A stretch of 64,000 bases of DNA from Cognatishimia activa (GTDB lineage: Bacteria > Pseudomonadota > Alphaproteobacteria > Rhodobacterales > Rhodobacteraceae): contig NZ_CYTO01000009.1 in NCBI RefSeq assembly GCF_001458335.1, forward strand, positions 174,066 to 238,065, read 5' to 3'. Each line of letters opens with the position of its first letter. Positions within the stretch are counted from its first letter, which is position 1. Of this stretch, positions 38,484 through 47,191 are shown one piece after another. Under the pieces are notes generated by a model. The model worked only from the letters and a program-made list of their open reading frames with translations, had not been told where the DNA came from and did not search any database. The position numbers were made by a program, and so were the translations under genes.

Positions 38484-39338
38484 ATGCCGCTCTCAAAATT
38501 GCTGCGCATCGCCGGTTTGGTGTTCCTGGCGGTCACGTTCATTGTCGTGGGCGATACCGCTGGGAAATTGTTGACCGCGCAGGGTGTCGCTCCGATTTTC
38601 ATCGCATGGACGCGGTTTGGTTTGGCAGCGATCATCCTGTTGCCTTTGAGCGGGCTTACAAGGGGCGAGCTGCGCTATTTTCGTGACCCACGCGTTCTCG
38701 CGCGCGGGGGGTTAATTGCCTGTGCAATTTTCTGCATCATGAATGCGCTCCGAACCGAACCCATCGCCAACGTGTTCGGCGCTTTTTTCATTGGCCCAAT
38801 CGTTTCCTACATTCTTGCGATGCTGTTTCTGGGTGAGCGCCCGTCCAAAAGTCGAACTGTTTTGCTTGCGGTTGGTTTCATTGGGGTAATGTTCGTTGTG
38901 AAGCCGGGGTTTGGCGCGTCTTTGGGCATTCTTTTTGCCTTGGCGTCAGGCACGTTCTATGGGTGTTTCTTGGCGATGACACGGACCGTGTCCGGGATCT
39001 ATCGCCCACGGCTTTTGTTGATTTCCCAGCTGCTTGTGGGCTCTGCCGTGCTGACGCCTCTTGGATTGATGACACCGTTTCCTGCCTTTGATTTGCCGTT
39101 AGGCGCATTGATTGTGCTCAGCTCCGCGGCGTCTGCAGCTGGGAATTATCTTTTGGTGGTCGCCAATAAAGCTGCAGAGGCGAGCCTGATTGCGCCACTC
39201 ATCTACACTCAGTTGATTTCGGCGACCATTGCGGGTGTTCTGGTCTTTGGAGACTGGCCCGACGCATATGCGTTTCTAGGGCTCGTCCTGATTGCATGTT
39301 CCGGGTTTGGATCGTTGGTCGCGCAGCGCGCAAAGTGA
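38484..39338 (+). CDS. EamA/DMT-family membrane transporter
   Basis: The 284-residue protein has about ten hydrophobic helices in two EamA repeats, with the family's LFLGERPS turn between them. It starts 13 bases after the prephenate dehydrogenase-like gene (ACAGCTC before the ATG), so co-transcription is likely and an amino-acid or aromatic-compound export role is conceivable. It shares only the fold with the EamA protein at 18550. Substrate unknown. Confidence 0.87.
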   Translation: MPLSKLLRIAGLVFLAVTFIVVGDTAGKLLTAQGVAPIFIAWTRFGLAAIILLPLSGLTRGELRYFRDPRVLARGGLIACAIFCIMNALRTEPIANVFGAFFIGPIVSYILAMLFLGERPSKSRTVLLAVGFIGVMFVVKPGFGASLGILFALASGTFYGCFLAMTRTVSGIYRPRLLLISQLLVGSAVLTPLGLMTPFPAFDLPLGALIVLSSAASAAGNYLLVVANKAAEASLIAPLIYTQLISATIAGVLVFGDWPDAYAFLGLVLIACSGFGSLVAQRAK

Positions 39339-39450
39339 TGGCGATTGCCGCAGAGCCTTACAAGTTTTTCTCGATGCGTGTGCCACCGCTAACCTAACGG
39401 GGTGAAAGATTTTGCTTCTCAAGCGGATCATTCCCTCCTATAGAGCGCCC

Positions 39451-39498
39451 ATGATGATGTCAGTTTGCCATAAAATCGCTCGACGATTCCGACGCTAA
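39451..39498 (+). CDS. Candidate arginine leader peptide before argD-argF
   Basis: A 15-codon ORF begins with three ATGs and reads MMMSVCHKIARRFRR, then TAA. Four of its last five codons are arginine (CGA CGA TTC CGA CGC), three of them CGA, a codon little used in the neighbouring genes. It lies 203 bases before argD. A structured hairpin starts three bases after the stop, so a ribosome stalled at the Arg codons would cover its left arm. Such an arrangement is the logic of amino-acid attenuation. The Shine-Dalgarno is weak (GAG eight bases upstream). Not verified as translated. Confidence 0.45.
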   Translation: MMMSVCHKIARRFRR

Positions 39499-39500
39499 AG

Positions 39501-39543
39501 CTCAGCCTGTTGTGTTTCACAAGAACACAGCGAAAGGCCTGAG
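39501..39543 (+). promoter_or_regulatory. Hairpin after the Arg-rich leader ORF
   Basis: CTCAGCC (39501-39507) pairs with GG-C-CTGAG (39536-39543), with an inner stem TGTGTT (39511-39516) and AACACA (39524-39529). It begins just after the mini-ORF stop. There is no T-run, so it is not a classical intrinsic terminator. A second weak stem TCAAA-CGC-TTTGA followed by TTTT lies near 39562-39578. Confidence 0.45.
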
Positions 39544-39700
39544 ACCCATCATCGTGCAATTTCAAACGCTTTGATTTTGCAAAAAACGCGCAAAGGCGCA
39601 TCAATCCACTCTTCTTTCATTGACACCTCAGCCCAGCTATAGCACCCCGTTGTTTTCAAGCTCGGGATTTACTGCCGGGCTCATGCAAAAGGACCAGACT

Positions 39701-40885
39701 ATGATCTCCTCTGTTTTGCCGACCTATAATCGGGCACCGTTGACCTTCGTGAAAGGCGAAGGCTGCTGGGCATACGAGGCCGATGGGCGACGTTTTCTGG
39801 ATCTGGGCGCTGGGATCGCGGTGAACGTGCTTGGGCACGCACATCCGGCCTTGGTTGATGCGCTGACAAGCCAAGCCAATGCGATTTGGCACGTCTCTAA
39901 CCTTTACCAAATCCCCGAGCAGCAGGACTTGGCTGACAAGCTGGTTGCGCACAGCTTTGCGGACACCGTGTTCTTTACGAACTCCGGCACCGAAAGCTGT
40001 GAATTGGCCGTGAAAATGGCCCGCAAATACTGGTATGAGAAAGGCCAGCCTGAGAAGACCGATATTATCGGGTTTGAAGGGGCTTTCCACGGACGCAGTT
40101 CCGCGGGTATTGCCGCTGCTGGCTCTGAGAAAATGGTGAAGGGTTTTGGCCCGTTGCTGCCTGGGTTCAAGCATCTGCCTTGGGGCGACTTGGATGCGCT
40201 GAAAGCGGCCATCACTGATACAACCGGCGCAGTGATCCTCGAGCCTGTACAGGGCGAGGGCGGAATTCGCCCCATGGATGACGCGGACCTGAAAGCGGTG
40301 CGGGCGATCTGTGATGACGCCGGCGTTCTGCTCATTTTAGATGAAGTGCAATGTGGTGTGGCCCGGACGGGCAAGCTTTTTGCACATGAATGGGCGGGCA
40401 TCCAGCCGGACATCATGATGGTTGCAAAGGGCATCGGCGGCGGTTTTCCGTTGGGGGCTGTGCTGGCCACCGAAGACGCTGCAAGCGGTATGGTCGCAGG
40501 CTCCCATGGCTCGACCTATGGCGGCAACCCTCTGGCCTGTGCGGTTGGCAATGCGGTTATGGACATCGTGACCACGCCGGAATTTTTGGATGATGTGAAC
40601 CGCAAGGCTGGATTGCTGCGTCAAAAACTAGAAGGCCTTGTTGCGGAATTTCCGGACGTCTTCGAATTCGTCCGGGGCAGCGGCCTGATGTTGGGCTTGA
40701 AATGCAAAGCGGCGCAGGGCGATGTGTTGCAGGCGGCATATGATGCAGACCTGATCACCATTCCGGCAGCGGATAATGTGATCCGTTTGTTGCCGCCGCT
40801 GACGATCTCTGACGATGAAATTGATGAGGCCATCACGCGCCTCACCAAAGCCGCCACCGCTGTTGATGCGGCGCAAAAAGGATAA
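39701..40885 (+). CDS. argD: Acetylornithine aminotransferase
   Basis: The 394-residue PLP enzyme converts N-acetylglutamate semialdehyde to N-acetylornithine in arginine synthesis. The [18 protein letters not shown] segment, [15 protein letters not shown] and the PLP lysine in [12 protein letters not shown] are typical. The ATG at 39701 ([14 protein letters not shown]) has AAAGGA eight bases upstream and fits family N-termini; 27 upstream residues of the open frame are probably not translated. argF starts five bases after its stop. The intergenic region before it is long (362 bases) for this compact genome and holds the candidate leader peptide. Confidence 0.96.
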   Translation: MISSVLPTYNRAPLTFVKGEGCWAYEADGRRFLDLGAGIAVNVLGHAHPALVDALTSQANAIWHVSNLYQIPEQQDLADKLVAHSFADTVFFTNSGTESCELAVKMARKYWYEKGQPEKTDIIGFEGAFHGRSSAGIAAAGSEKMVKGFGPLLPGFKHLPWGDLDALKAAITDTTGAVILEPVQGEGGIRPMDDADLKAVRAICDDAGVLLILDEVQCGVARTGKLFAHEWAGIQPDIMMVAKGIGGGFPLGAVLATEDAASGMVAGSHGSTYGGNPLACAVGNAVMDIVTTPEFLDDVNRKAGLLRQKLEGLVAEFPDVFEFVRGSGLMLGLKCKAAQGDVLQAAYDADLITIPAADNVIRLLPPLTISDDEIDEAITRLTKAATAVDAAQKG

Positions 40886-40890
40886 GTGCC

Positions 40891-41817
40891 ATGAACCATT
40901 TCCTGGATATTCACAAAACCGACCCAGCGGAATTGCGGGCCATCATCGACAATGCGAAGGCTATGAAGGACGCGCGCGCGGGTCTGCCTAAGGGTACACT
41001 CGACGTAGGGAAACCTTTGGAAAATCATATGGTTGCGCTGATCTTTGAAAAGCCGTCAACCCGGACCCGCGTGTCCTTTGATGTGGGCGTGCGCCAGATG
41101 GGCGGCCAAACTATGGTCCTGTCGGGCAAAGAAATGCAGTTGGGTCATGGCGAAACCATCGCGGATACAGCGCGGGTTCTAAGCCGTTACGTGGATCTGA
41201 TCATGATCCGGACCTTTGAGGAGCAAACTCTGCTGGAACTGGCGGAATATGCTGATGTGCCTGTCATCAACGGCCTGACCGACCGCACGCATCCTTGCCA
41301 GATCATGGCCGATATTCTGACTTTTGAAGAGCATAATGGCCCGATCAAAGGCAAAAAGGTTGTGTGGTCCGGGGATGGCAACAATGTCTTCGCGAGCTTC
41401 GCGCACGCAGCAGGCCAATTTGGTTTTGATCTGACATTTACGGGACCTGAAGCACTGGACCCAGAGCAAGAGTTCATTGATCTGGCGCGCTCAAAAGGCA
41501 GCAATGTGATCATTGAACGCGATCCGTTGAAAGCCGTGGAAGGCGCGGATCTGGTGGTGACAGACACTTGGGTCTCTATGCACGATCCGCAATCTGCGCG
41601 CGAGCGTCGCCATAATCAGTTGCGGCCTTATCAGGTGAATGAAGAGCTAATGGGGGCGGCGAAATCTGATGCGCTGTTTATGCACTGCCTGCCGGCGCAC
41701 CGGGATGAAGAAGCCACCAATGCAGTGATGGACGGTCCTGCTTCGGTGATCTTTGATGAAGCCGAGAACCGATTGCATGCACAAAAGGCGGTGATGCGCT
41801 GGTGCTTGGGGAAGTAA
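40891..41817 (+). CDS. argF: Ornithine carbamoyltransferase
   Basis: The 308-residue enzyme makes citrulline from ornithine and carbamoyl phosphate. The carbamoyl-phosphate loop [12 protein letters not shown], the motif HPCQIMAD and the ornithine-binding [11 protein letters not shown] are all present. It forms an argD-argF pair; carbamoyl phosphate would come from CarAB (carB is in this window). Confidence 0.97.
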   Translation: MNHFLDIHKTDPAELRAIIDNAKAMKDARAGLPKGTLDVGKPLENHMVALIFEKPSTRTRVSFDVGVRQMGGQTMVLSGKEMQLGHGETIADTARVLSRYVDLIMIRTFEEQTLLELAEYADVPVINGLTDRTHPCQIMADILTFEEHNGPIKGKKVVWSGDGNNVFASFAHAAGQFGFDLTFTGPEALDPEQEFIDLARSKGSNVIIERDPLKAVEGADLVVTDTWVSMHDPQSARERRHNQLRPYQVNEELMGAAKSDALFMHCLPAHRDEEATNAVMDGPASVIFDEAENRLHAQKAVMRWCLGK

Positions 41818-41852
41818 TCGCTTGCGGCGAGACCCGGGGTTTCACCCGTCGT

Positions 41853-41873
41853 CATTGGTCACTCGGACCAATG
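41853..41873. terminator. Hairpin after argF
   Basis: CATTGGTC pairs perfectly with GACCAATG around ACTCG. It is not followed by a T-run but by the intergenic repeat at 41891. Possibly the 3' end of the argDF transcript. Confidence 0.5.
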
Positions 41874-41890
41874 GCGCAACCAATGCCGAC

Positions 41891-41918
41891 CCCCAGAGTA
41901 TTGTCTCAAAGAAGAAGG
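41891..41918 (+). repeat. Short intergenic repeat, GAGTATTT...CAAAGAAGAA type (copy 3)
   Basis: CCCCAGAGTATTGTCTCAAAGAAGAAGG repeats the core of copies 1 and 2 (with one change in the T-run region) and again sits downstream of a plus-strand gene and behind a hairpin. Confidence 0.6.
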
Positions 41919-41931
41919 TAAGAAGCGGCGC

Positions 41932-44367
41932 TTATGAGCGCCGTTTTGCTTTCAGGGTTGGGTCGGCCTCGGTTGGGTCTTCGGGCCATGGGTGTTTGGG
42001 ATAGCGCCCACGCATGTCCTTGCGCACATCACCGTAGCTGCTGGCCCAGAATCCGGGGATGTCCATGGTTGTTTGCACCGGACGCTGGGCTGGGGACAAT
42101 AGGGTGACTTTCAGCGGCGTGTGACCGACCATTGGGTGCGTTTTTTGGCCAAACATCTCTTGCAGGCGCAGGGTGATCTCGGGGTGCTCGCCCGCGTAAT
42201 CGATTGGGATCTGGCGATTGAGAGGTGTGGTGAAATGCGCCGGGGCTTCTTTGTCTAAGAGCTGCATCTGGGGCCAGTCGAGCATGGCACGCAGGGCGTC
42301 CAGAATATCGAACTTCTTCCATTGGTCAGATGTTTTGACGCCATTGAGATGCGGGAGCAACCAGTCGTCGATGCTGTCGATTAGGGCGGCTTCAGTCATA
42401 TCTGGAAGGGCGTGACCAGCTTTCCGAATAAGCTCAACACGGGCGATAAAACGCAGCGCTGCTGGTCTGGGGCGCAAGCCAATCTCGCGAACGCCATCAA
42501 GCATCGCTTTGGCAAGCTGGTCGTCAGGAGCGTCTTTCCAGATGCGATCATCCAGAGTGACTGCGCCTAGCCGTTCTTGGCGCCGCGCCACCACACGCCC
42601 GTCGCGTTTGGACCATGCGCATGTGTCTTCCCAAGAGATCTGATCGGCGAATAGACTGCGTACCTCTGCTTCCGAGATCGCGATGGCTTGCCGGATGCGT
42701 GCCTCTCGTGGATTGCCGTCAAGGTCTGTTGCAACAATCAAGCGCTCGTTTGCGAGCGGGTCTTCATCGTTTAAGACAGCGCCTTTCCCTCCGGACAAAA
42801 CAAAGCGCGCGGCATCGCCCTTTCGTCGCAACCCAATGCGGTCCGGGTAGGCCAAGGCGGCCATTTCCGCCAAAGACATGTCGTTCGTTTCGGGCGCAAG
42901 CCGCGCAAGTCTTTTTGCTTCATCGCGGATCGTGTGCAGCGCGCCTCGGTTCACCTGATAAGGGCGCGCTTGCTCAAACCGTTTGAGGTCTGCGATGGCC
43001 TCGGCCCGCAAAGATAAATCCACCGGTGCCTGCCGCGCCAATGGATCGCGGGCCGCTAGTAGAGCTGCGAGCGGCGCGGCTTTTTTGCCAGCAAGCGCAA
43101 GCATATGGGCCAAACGCGGGTGAAGCGGCATGCGAGAGACGGTCTCGCCATGCGGTGTGATGCGCCCGTCTTTGTCCAAGATGTTCAGCATTTGCAGAAG
43201 GTTTTGCGCTTCTTGGAACGTGCCTGATGGCGGCTGCGTCAGAAACGGCAGATCAGAAGGCGCCGCCCCCCAAGCCGCGAGTTCCAAAGCAAGCCCCGCC
43301 AAATCAGCAGCTTCAATTTCAGCTGGAGGGAAGGGCAGCAAGCCCCCTTCTTCACCTTTGGTCCACAGGCGATAACAAACCCCTTCCGCCACACGGCCCG
43401 CGCGGCCTTGGCGCTGGGTGGCTTCTGCCTTGGTCACTTTCTCGGTCACTAAACGAGACATGCCCGATCCCGGATCAAAACGCGCGCGCCTTGCGCGACC
43501 AGCGTCGACCACGACCCGCACGTCTTGAATGGTCAAAGAGGTCTCAGCGATGGAGCTGGCAAGAACCACTTTGCGCCCCGTGTCAGCTGGTTGAATGGCG
43601 GCACGTTGTGCTTTGAAATCCATCGCGCCAAACAGTGTGTGGACATGGCAGTTGTTGGGCAGGTTCAGATTGCTGGCCGTGCGCCGGATCTCTCCCTCGC
43701 CGGGCAAAAAAACCAATACGCCGCCCTCGGTCTCTGAGACCGCTTTTTCAATAAGGCGCGCTGTGGCGGTTTCTAAACGGTCCTCTTTGCGCATAGGTTT
43801 GTCGAGCCAGCGTGTTTCTACCGGATAACTGCGGCCCTCAGAGGTGATCATGGGCGCATCACCCATCAATGCCGCCACCGGCTCTGCATCGAGTGTCGCA
43901 GACATGACGAGTAACATTAGGTCGTCACGCAACGCGCCTGCGATCTCCAAACACAGGGCAAGACCCAGATCAGCATTCAGAGAGCGCTCGTGGAATTCAT
44001 CGAAAATAATGGCTCCAATACCCGCGAGTTCCGGGTCTGACTGGATCATCCGTGTCAGAATGCCTTCGGTGACCACTTCAATTTGTGTGGCTTTCGAAAC
44101 CTTGGTCTCACCCCGCACCCGGTATCCCACCGTTTGACCCACCGGCTCCCCCAACGTCTGAGCCATGCGTTCAGCGGCGGCGCGGGCAGCGAGGCGGCGC
44201 GGCTCTAACATAACGGTTTTGCCGGGCACAATCTTTGCGTCTCGCATGGCGAGCGGAACAACCGTCGTTTTACCGGCACCTGGGGGTGCCTGCAGCACCG
44301 CGCGGCCATGCGCCTTTAGGGCGGCGATCAGATCGGGTAAGGCGTCGTTGATGGGAAGCGTGACCAT
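41932..44367 (-). CDS. hrpB: ATP-dependent RNA helicase HrpB
   Basis: The 811-residue DEAH-box-like helicase has Walker A in APPGAGKTTVVPLA near residue 28, DEFHER as motif II near residue 122, SAT as motif III and QRQGRAGR as motif VI. The C-terminal HA2/OB-like region and the terminal HrpB domain (GFWASSYGDVRKDMRGRYPKHPWPEDP) are characteristic. The role in bacteria is unclear. The gene is followed by the repeat at 41891 and faces argF. Confidence 0.95.
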   Translation of the reverse strand: MVTLPINDALPDLIAALKAHGRAVLQAPPGAGKTTVVPLAMRDAKIVPGKTVMLEPRRLAARAAAERMAQTLGEPVGQTVGYRVRGETKVSKATQIEVVTEGILTRMIQSDPELAGIGAIIFDEFHERSLNADLGLALCLEIAGALRDDLMLLVMSATLDAEPVAALMGDAPMITSEGRSYPVETRWLDKPMRKEDRLETATARLIEKAVSETEGGVLVFLPGEGEIRRTASNLNLPNNCHVHTLFGAMDFKAQRAAIQPADTGRKVVLASSIAETSLTIQDVRVVVDAGRARRARFDPGSGMSRLVTEKVTKAEATQRQGRAGRVAEGVCYRLWTKGEEGGLLPFPPAEIEAADLAGLALELAAWGAAPSDLPFLTQPPSGTFQEAQNLLQMLNILDKDGRITPHGETVSRMPLHPRLAHMLALAGKKAAPLAALLAARDPLARQAPVDLSLRAEAIADLKRFEQARPYQVNRGALHTIRDEAKRLARLAPETNDMSLAEMAALAYPDRIGLRRKGDAARFVLSGGKGAVLNDEDPLANERLIVATDLDGNPREARIRQAIAISEAEVRSLFADQISWEDTCAWSKRDGRVVARRQERLGAVTLDDRIWKDAPDDQLAKAMLDGVREIGLRPRPAALRFIARVELIRKAGHALPDMTEAALIDSIDDWLLPHLNGVKTSDQWKKFDILDALRAMLDWPQMQLLDKEAPAHFTTPLNRQIPIDYAGEHPEITLRLQEMFGQKTHPMVGHTPLKVTLLSPAQRPVQTTMDIPGFWASSYGDVRKDMRGRYPKHPWPEDPTEADPTLKAKRRS

Positions 44368-44404
44368 ATGGCCTTATCCCGAAAGGTCGGCGTCGGGTAA
44401 AGCT

Positions 44405-45163
44405 TCAATCCTTGCGGACCAATGTGACCGGACCAAAGAGAGAGCCAACTTGCGCCCGTACGGGACGCCAATGTCCATTGCTCGCATCAAAGGTGAGCCG
44501 CAGCGGGAAAAACTCGGTTTCTTGCAATTGCGCAGGACTGTAGCCAGCAACGCGAATGTATTTGCCATGGCAGATGATGCGCTTTCCATCATTGCGCTTT
44601 GAATGAAAACGCAGGCGTGTGACGCGTGCTCCGTCAAAAACCGTTCGATCCAATTGACAGCTTGGTGCGGCGGGGGCGGGACGGAAGGCCGACAATATCG
44701 CACTAAATGGATCAAGGGGCCGCTTTAAAGATTTGTCGTCAACAAAGGTCCCACTGGCATTCAAACGCCCAGAAATGTCACGCACTTCTCCGTCTGCAAA
44801 ACTGAGGGACGCCGTGCTACTCCTGCGTCCGGTTTCCATTTCTTCTCGGTATTCCAGCGGTATCAGGTCGGCTTTCTTGATGAACCCGTTCCCTTGCAGG
44901 TCAAACCGGACACGCGCCAAGATGCCCGCCGCGCCTTTGGTTCGAAATTTCGCTCGGCCACGGTATGTCGTCTCATTGAGCTTTGCCTTCAGGTCAAATT
45001 GTCCCACGGGAACGCCCAGCACCCGAACCGACCATGTTTGTGTGAGGGGTGCGTCATTGGCCATTGCGGCCTGCGTCGAGAGAATCCAACCCTGCGTCAT
45101 CAAGACGCCAATCCACAGAAACGCGCGAAAATAAGCTAGACACAGGTGCCGTCGAAGGGGCAT
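44405..45163 (-). CDS. DUF3108 periplasmic protein
   Basis: The protein of about 252 residues has a signal peptide (start to QAAMA) and a beta-rich DUF3108 domain: WSVRVLGVPVGQFDLKAKL and GRRSSTASLSFADGEVRDISG, with a paired cysteine toward the end. The start at 45163 is preferred because GGAG lies seven bases upstream; a TTG at 45181 is also in frame. DUF3108 proteins are envelope proteins of unknown function in Proteobacteria. Confidence 0.82.
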   Translation of the reverse strand: MPLRRHLCLAYFRAFLWIGVLMTQGWILSTQAAMANDAPLTQTWSVRVLGVPVGQFDLKAKLNETTYRGRAKFRTKGAAGILARVRFDLQGNGFIKKADLIPLEYREEMETGRRSSTASLSFADGEVRDISGRLNASGTFVDDKSLKRPLDPFSAILSAFRPAPAAPSCQLDRTVFDGARVTRLRFHSKRNDGKRIICHGKYIRVAGYSPAQLQETEFFPLRLTFDASNGHWRPVRAQVGSLFGPVTLVRKD

Positions 45164-45215
45164 GACGTTGCTCCAGAACAAAATACGAAAAGACAGTCAT
45201 CAATAGGGCCGTGGC

Positions 45216-46199
45216 ATGGACATCGCAGAGCTGCGTGACAGGATTTTGAAGCAAGACCGCCGGGCTTTGGCGCGGGCGATCACGCTTGTGGAAAGCGGGC
45301 GCGCTGACCACCGCGCCCAGGCTGCGGAACTCTTGGAAGAACTGCGAGGATCCGGCCGGGAGGCATTGCGCATTGGCTTGTCAGGGACACCCGGTGTCGG
45401 AAAATCGACCTTCATCGAAAGCTTCGGCATGTTTCTCACGGCCCAAGGCAAACGGGTGGCGGTGCTGGCGGTAGACCCATCATCCACGCGCTCCGGTGGC
45501 TCGATCCTTGGCGACAAAACGCGCATGGAGCGGTTGTCGCGCGACAAGAACGCTTTCATTCGCCCATCCCCCAGTCAAACGCATCTGGGCGGTGTGGCGC
45601 GCCGAACCCGCGAAGCTGTCGCGCTCTGTGAGGCGGCTGGGTTTGACGTTGTTCTCATTGAAACCGTAGGCGTGGGACAAAGCGAAACGGTTGTAGCGGA
45701 GATGTCAGACCTCTTTGTCTTGCTGCTTGCGCCAGCCGGCGGGGACGAGCTTCAAGGGGTCAAACGGGGCATTATGGAGATCGCGGACCTGATCTTGGTG
45801 AACAAAGCCGATGGCGATCTGAAAGCCACCGCGACCCGCACCTGTGCCGACTACGCAGGGGCATTAAGGTTGCTGCGCAAGCGTGCGCAAGACCCAGATG
45901 ATTTCCCCAAGGCGATGACTGTCTCTGCACTGGAAGAGCAGGGGCTTTCTGATGCGTGGGGCGAAATGGGTGCGCTTAGCGATTGGCGGCACGAAAACGG
46001 CCATTGGGACAAACGCCGACGAGCACAGGCGCAGTTCTGGTTCCTCGAGGAAGTTAAACAGGGCGTTCTTGCACAGTTGGACTCCGGCGATGCCAAGGCG
46101 CAAATCGCTGAATTGGCGACAAAAGTTGCAGGTCAAGCGATTACCCCGTCTGCGGCTGCCGATAAGGTTCTGAAGGCGCTGGATATTCGCAAGCGATAG
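45216..46199 (+). CDS. meaB: Methylmalonyl-CoA mutase-associated GTPase MeaB
   Basis: The 327-residue G3E-type GTPase protects and gates cobalamin loading of methylmalonyl-CoA mutase. Walker A is GTPGVGKST near residue 56, followed by VDPSSTRSGGSILGDKTRM, ETVGVGQSE and NKADGD. The methylmalonyl-CoA epimerase gene (mce, 30446) supports the presence of this pathway; the mutase gene is not in the window. Confidence 0.94.
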   Translation: MDIAELRDRILKQDRRALARAITLVESGRADHRAQAAELLEELRGSGREALRIGLSGTPGVGKSTFIESFGMFLTAQGKRVAVLAVDPSSTRSGGSILGDKTRMERLSRDKNAFIRPSPSQTHLGGVARRTREAVALCEAAGFDVVLIETVGVGQSETVVAEMSDLFVLLLAPAGGDELQGVKRGIMEIADLILVNKADGDLKATATRTCADYAGALRLLRKRAQDPDDFPKAMTVSALEEQGLSDAWGEMGALSDWRHENGHWDKRRRAQAQFWFLEEVKQGVLAQLDSGDAKAQIAELATKVAGQAITPSAAADKVLKALDIRKR

Positions 46200-46269
46200 C
46201 GCCGTTCGGCCTCTGTTGGGGAAATGCAAAAATACCCGCGTGGTTTGTCATTTCCTTGTCGTGAATCAC

Positions 46270-46298
46270 TTGACGCCGCCCGGATTCAGGCCTAAAGA
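46270..46298 (+). promoter_or_regulatory. Probable rpmB promoter
   Basis: TTGACG (46270-46275) and TAAAGA (46293-46298) with an exact 17-bp spacer. This is the best sigma-70-type match seen in an intergenic region here. The transcript would start near 46305, just upstream of the leader terminator hairpin. Confidence 0.6.
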
Positions 46299-46315
46299 CG
46301 CCCAACGAATTTCTG

Positions 46316-46341
46316 GGTGCTGCCCGTGGCGGCGCCTTTTT
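46316..46341 (+). terminator. Terminator-shaped hairpin in the rpmB leader
   Basis: GGTGCTGCC (46316-46324) pairs fully (two G-U pairs) with GGCGGCGCC (46328-46336), followed by TTTTT. It lies after the predicted promoter and 50 bases before rpmB. A second small hairpin (CGGGG-TTGTTAT-CCCCG, 46349-46365) follows. It could end meaB transcripts or attenuate rpmB. Confidence 0.75.
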
Positions 46342-46390
46342 GCTTTATCGGGGTTGTTATCCCCGTAGACCGTAAAACGAGGATGAACCC

Positions 46391-46681
46391 ATGTCGCGCC
46401 GTTGCGAATTGACCGGAAAAGGCCCGATGACTGGCAACAATGTCAGCCACGCCAACAACAAAACCAAGCGTCGTTTCCTGCCGAACCTGAACGACGTGAC
46501 TCTGCAATCCGAAACACTGGGTCGCGGCGTCAAACTGCGTATCTCTGCATCTGCTCTGCGTTCCGTTGATCACCGCGGTGGTCTGGACGCGTTCCTGGCA
46601 AAAGCTAAGGACACCGAGCTGTCTGCGAACGCTCTGAAGGTTAAAAAAGAAATCGCAAAAGCACAGGCGGCTCAAGCTTAA
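46391..46681 (+). CDS. rpmB: Ribosomal protein L28
   Basis: The 96-residue protein is large-subunit L28: [32 protein letters not shown] is the family N-terminus, with a lysine-rich, Ala-rich C-terminal helix ([14 protein letters not shown]). Codon use is strongly biased, as for highly expressed genes. ACGAGGATGAACCC precedes the start. It is transcribed alone with a structured leader and its own terminator. Confidence 0.97.
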   Translation: MSRRCELTGKGPMTGNNVSHANNKTKRRFLPNLNDVTLQSETLGRGVKLRISASALRSVDHRGGLDAFLAKAKDTELSANALKVKKEIAKAQAAQA

Positions 46682-46726
46682 GCCGGCTGCTTTTAAAGCG
46701 TTTTTCTTTCACTGGACAGTGAAGAA

Positions 46727-46752
46727 AGCCCCGCCTGACATCAGGCGGGGCT
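46727..46752 (+). terminator. Intrinsic terminator after rpmB
   Basis: AGCCCCGCCTGA pairs with TCAGGCGGGGCT around a two-base turn, followed by a T-rich stretch (GTTGCATTTTG). A second hairpin (TTCACTG-GA-CAGTGAA) lies just upstream. Confidence 0.85.
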
Positions 46753-46804
46753 GTTGCATTTTGTCGCTTTTCCTTCACGCGAAACGCAGCCTATATATTC
46801 AGTA

Positions 46805-47152
46805 ATGACATCGCTGCGTGTTCATATGTCCGCCTATCTAATCGCGCTTATGCTCTTTACGGGCCAAGCTTTGGCGATGGCACGGGGTATGCCGCTGAGT
46901 GTCGGCACGATGGAGATCTGTTCGGGCCAGCACACGGTGATCATCGCTATTGATGCGAATGGAGAACCGACTCACGCGCAGCATCATTGTCTGGACTGCA
47001 CGCTTCTGGCTTTGGGGCTTCCTGACACGAGCGCTGGACCAGCTGTCCCTGAATCCGTCGCTTTCGCGTTCACTGCACCTTTTGATTCTATTGAGAGCAC
47101 GACGAATAAAATCCTGCGTCTTAATGCGAGGGCGCCTCCTTCTTTGGTTTGA
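46805..47152 (+). CDS. Small DUF2946-like exported protein, probably copper-related
   Basis: The protein of about 115 residues has an N-terminal hydrophobic signal (YLIALMLFTGQALA) and a Cys/His cluster: MEICSGQHT followed by HAQHHCLDCTLL. This pattern fits DUF2946-type proteins found beside copper genes, with His and Cys residues able to bind metal. The gene directly precedes a PCu(A)C copper chaperone gene (40 bases), supporting a copper role. The start codon is uncertain (ATG at 46805 or 46826); no clear ribosome site. Confidence 0.65.
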   Translation: MTSLRVHMSAYLIALMLFTGQALAMARGMPLSVGTMEICSGQHTVIIAIDANGEPTHAQHHCLDCTLLALGLPDTSAGPAVPESVAFAFTAPFDSIESTTNKILRLNARAPPSLV

Positions 47153-47191
47153 TTTCCCCCTAACAATCAAATTAAAAGAACGGAGAAAGCT

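Noticed and set aside
39620-39643. Possible argD promoter TTGACA...TATAGC
   Set aside because: The spacing is only about 12 bp, too short for a sigma-70-type promoter.
39620-39700. N-terminal extension of argD (27 residues)
   Set aside because: The ribosome site AAAGGA and family N-terminus support 39701; the extension would run through a TTGACA-like sequence.
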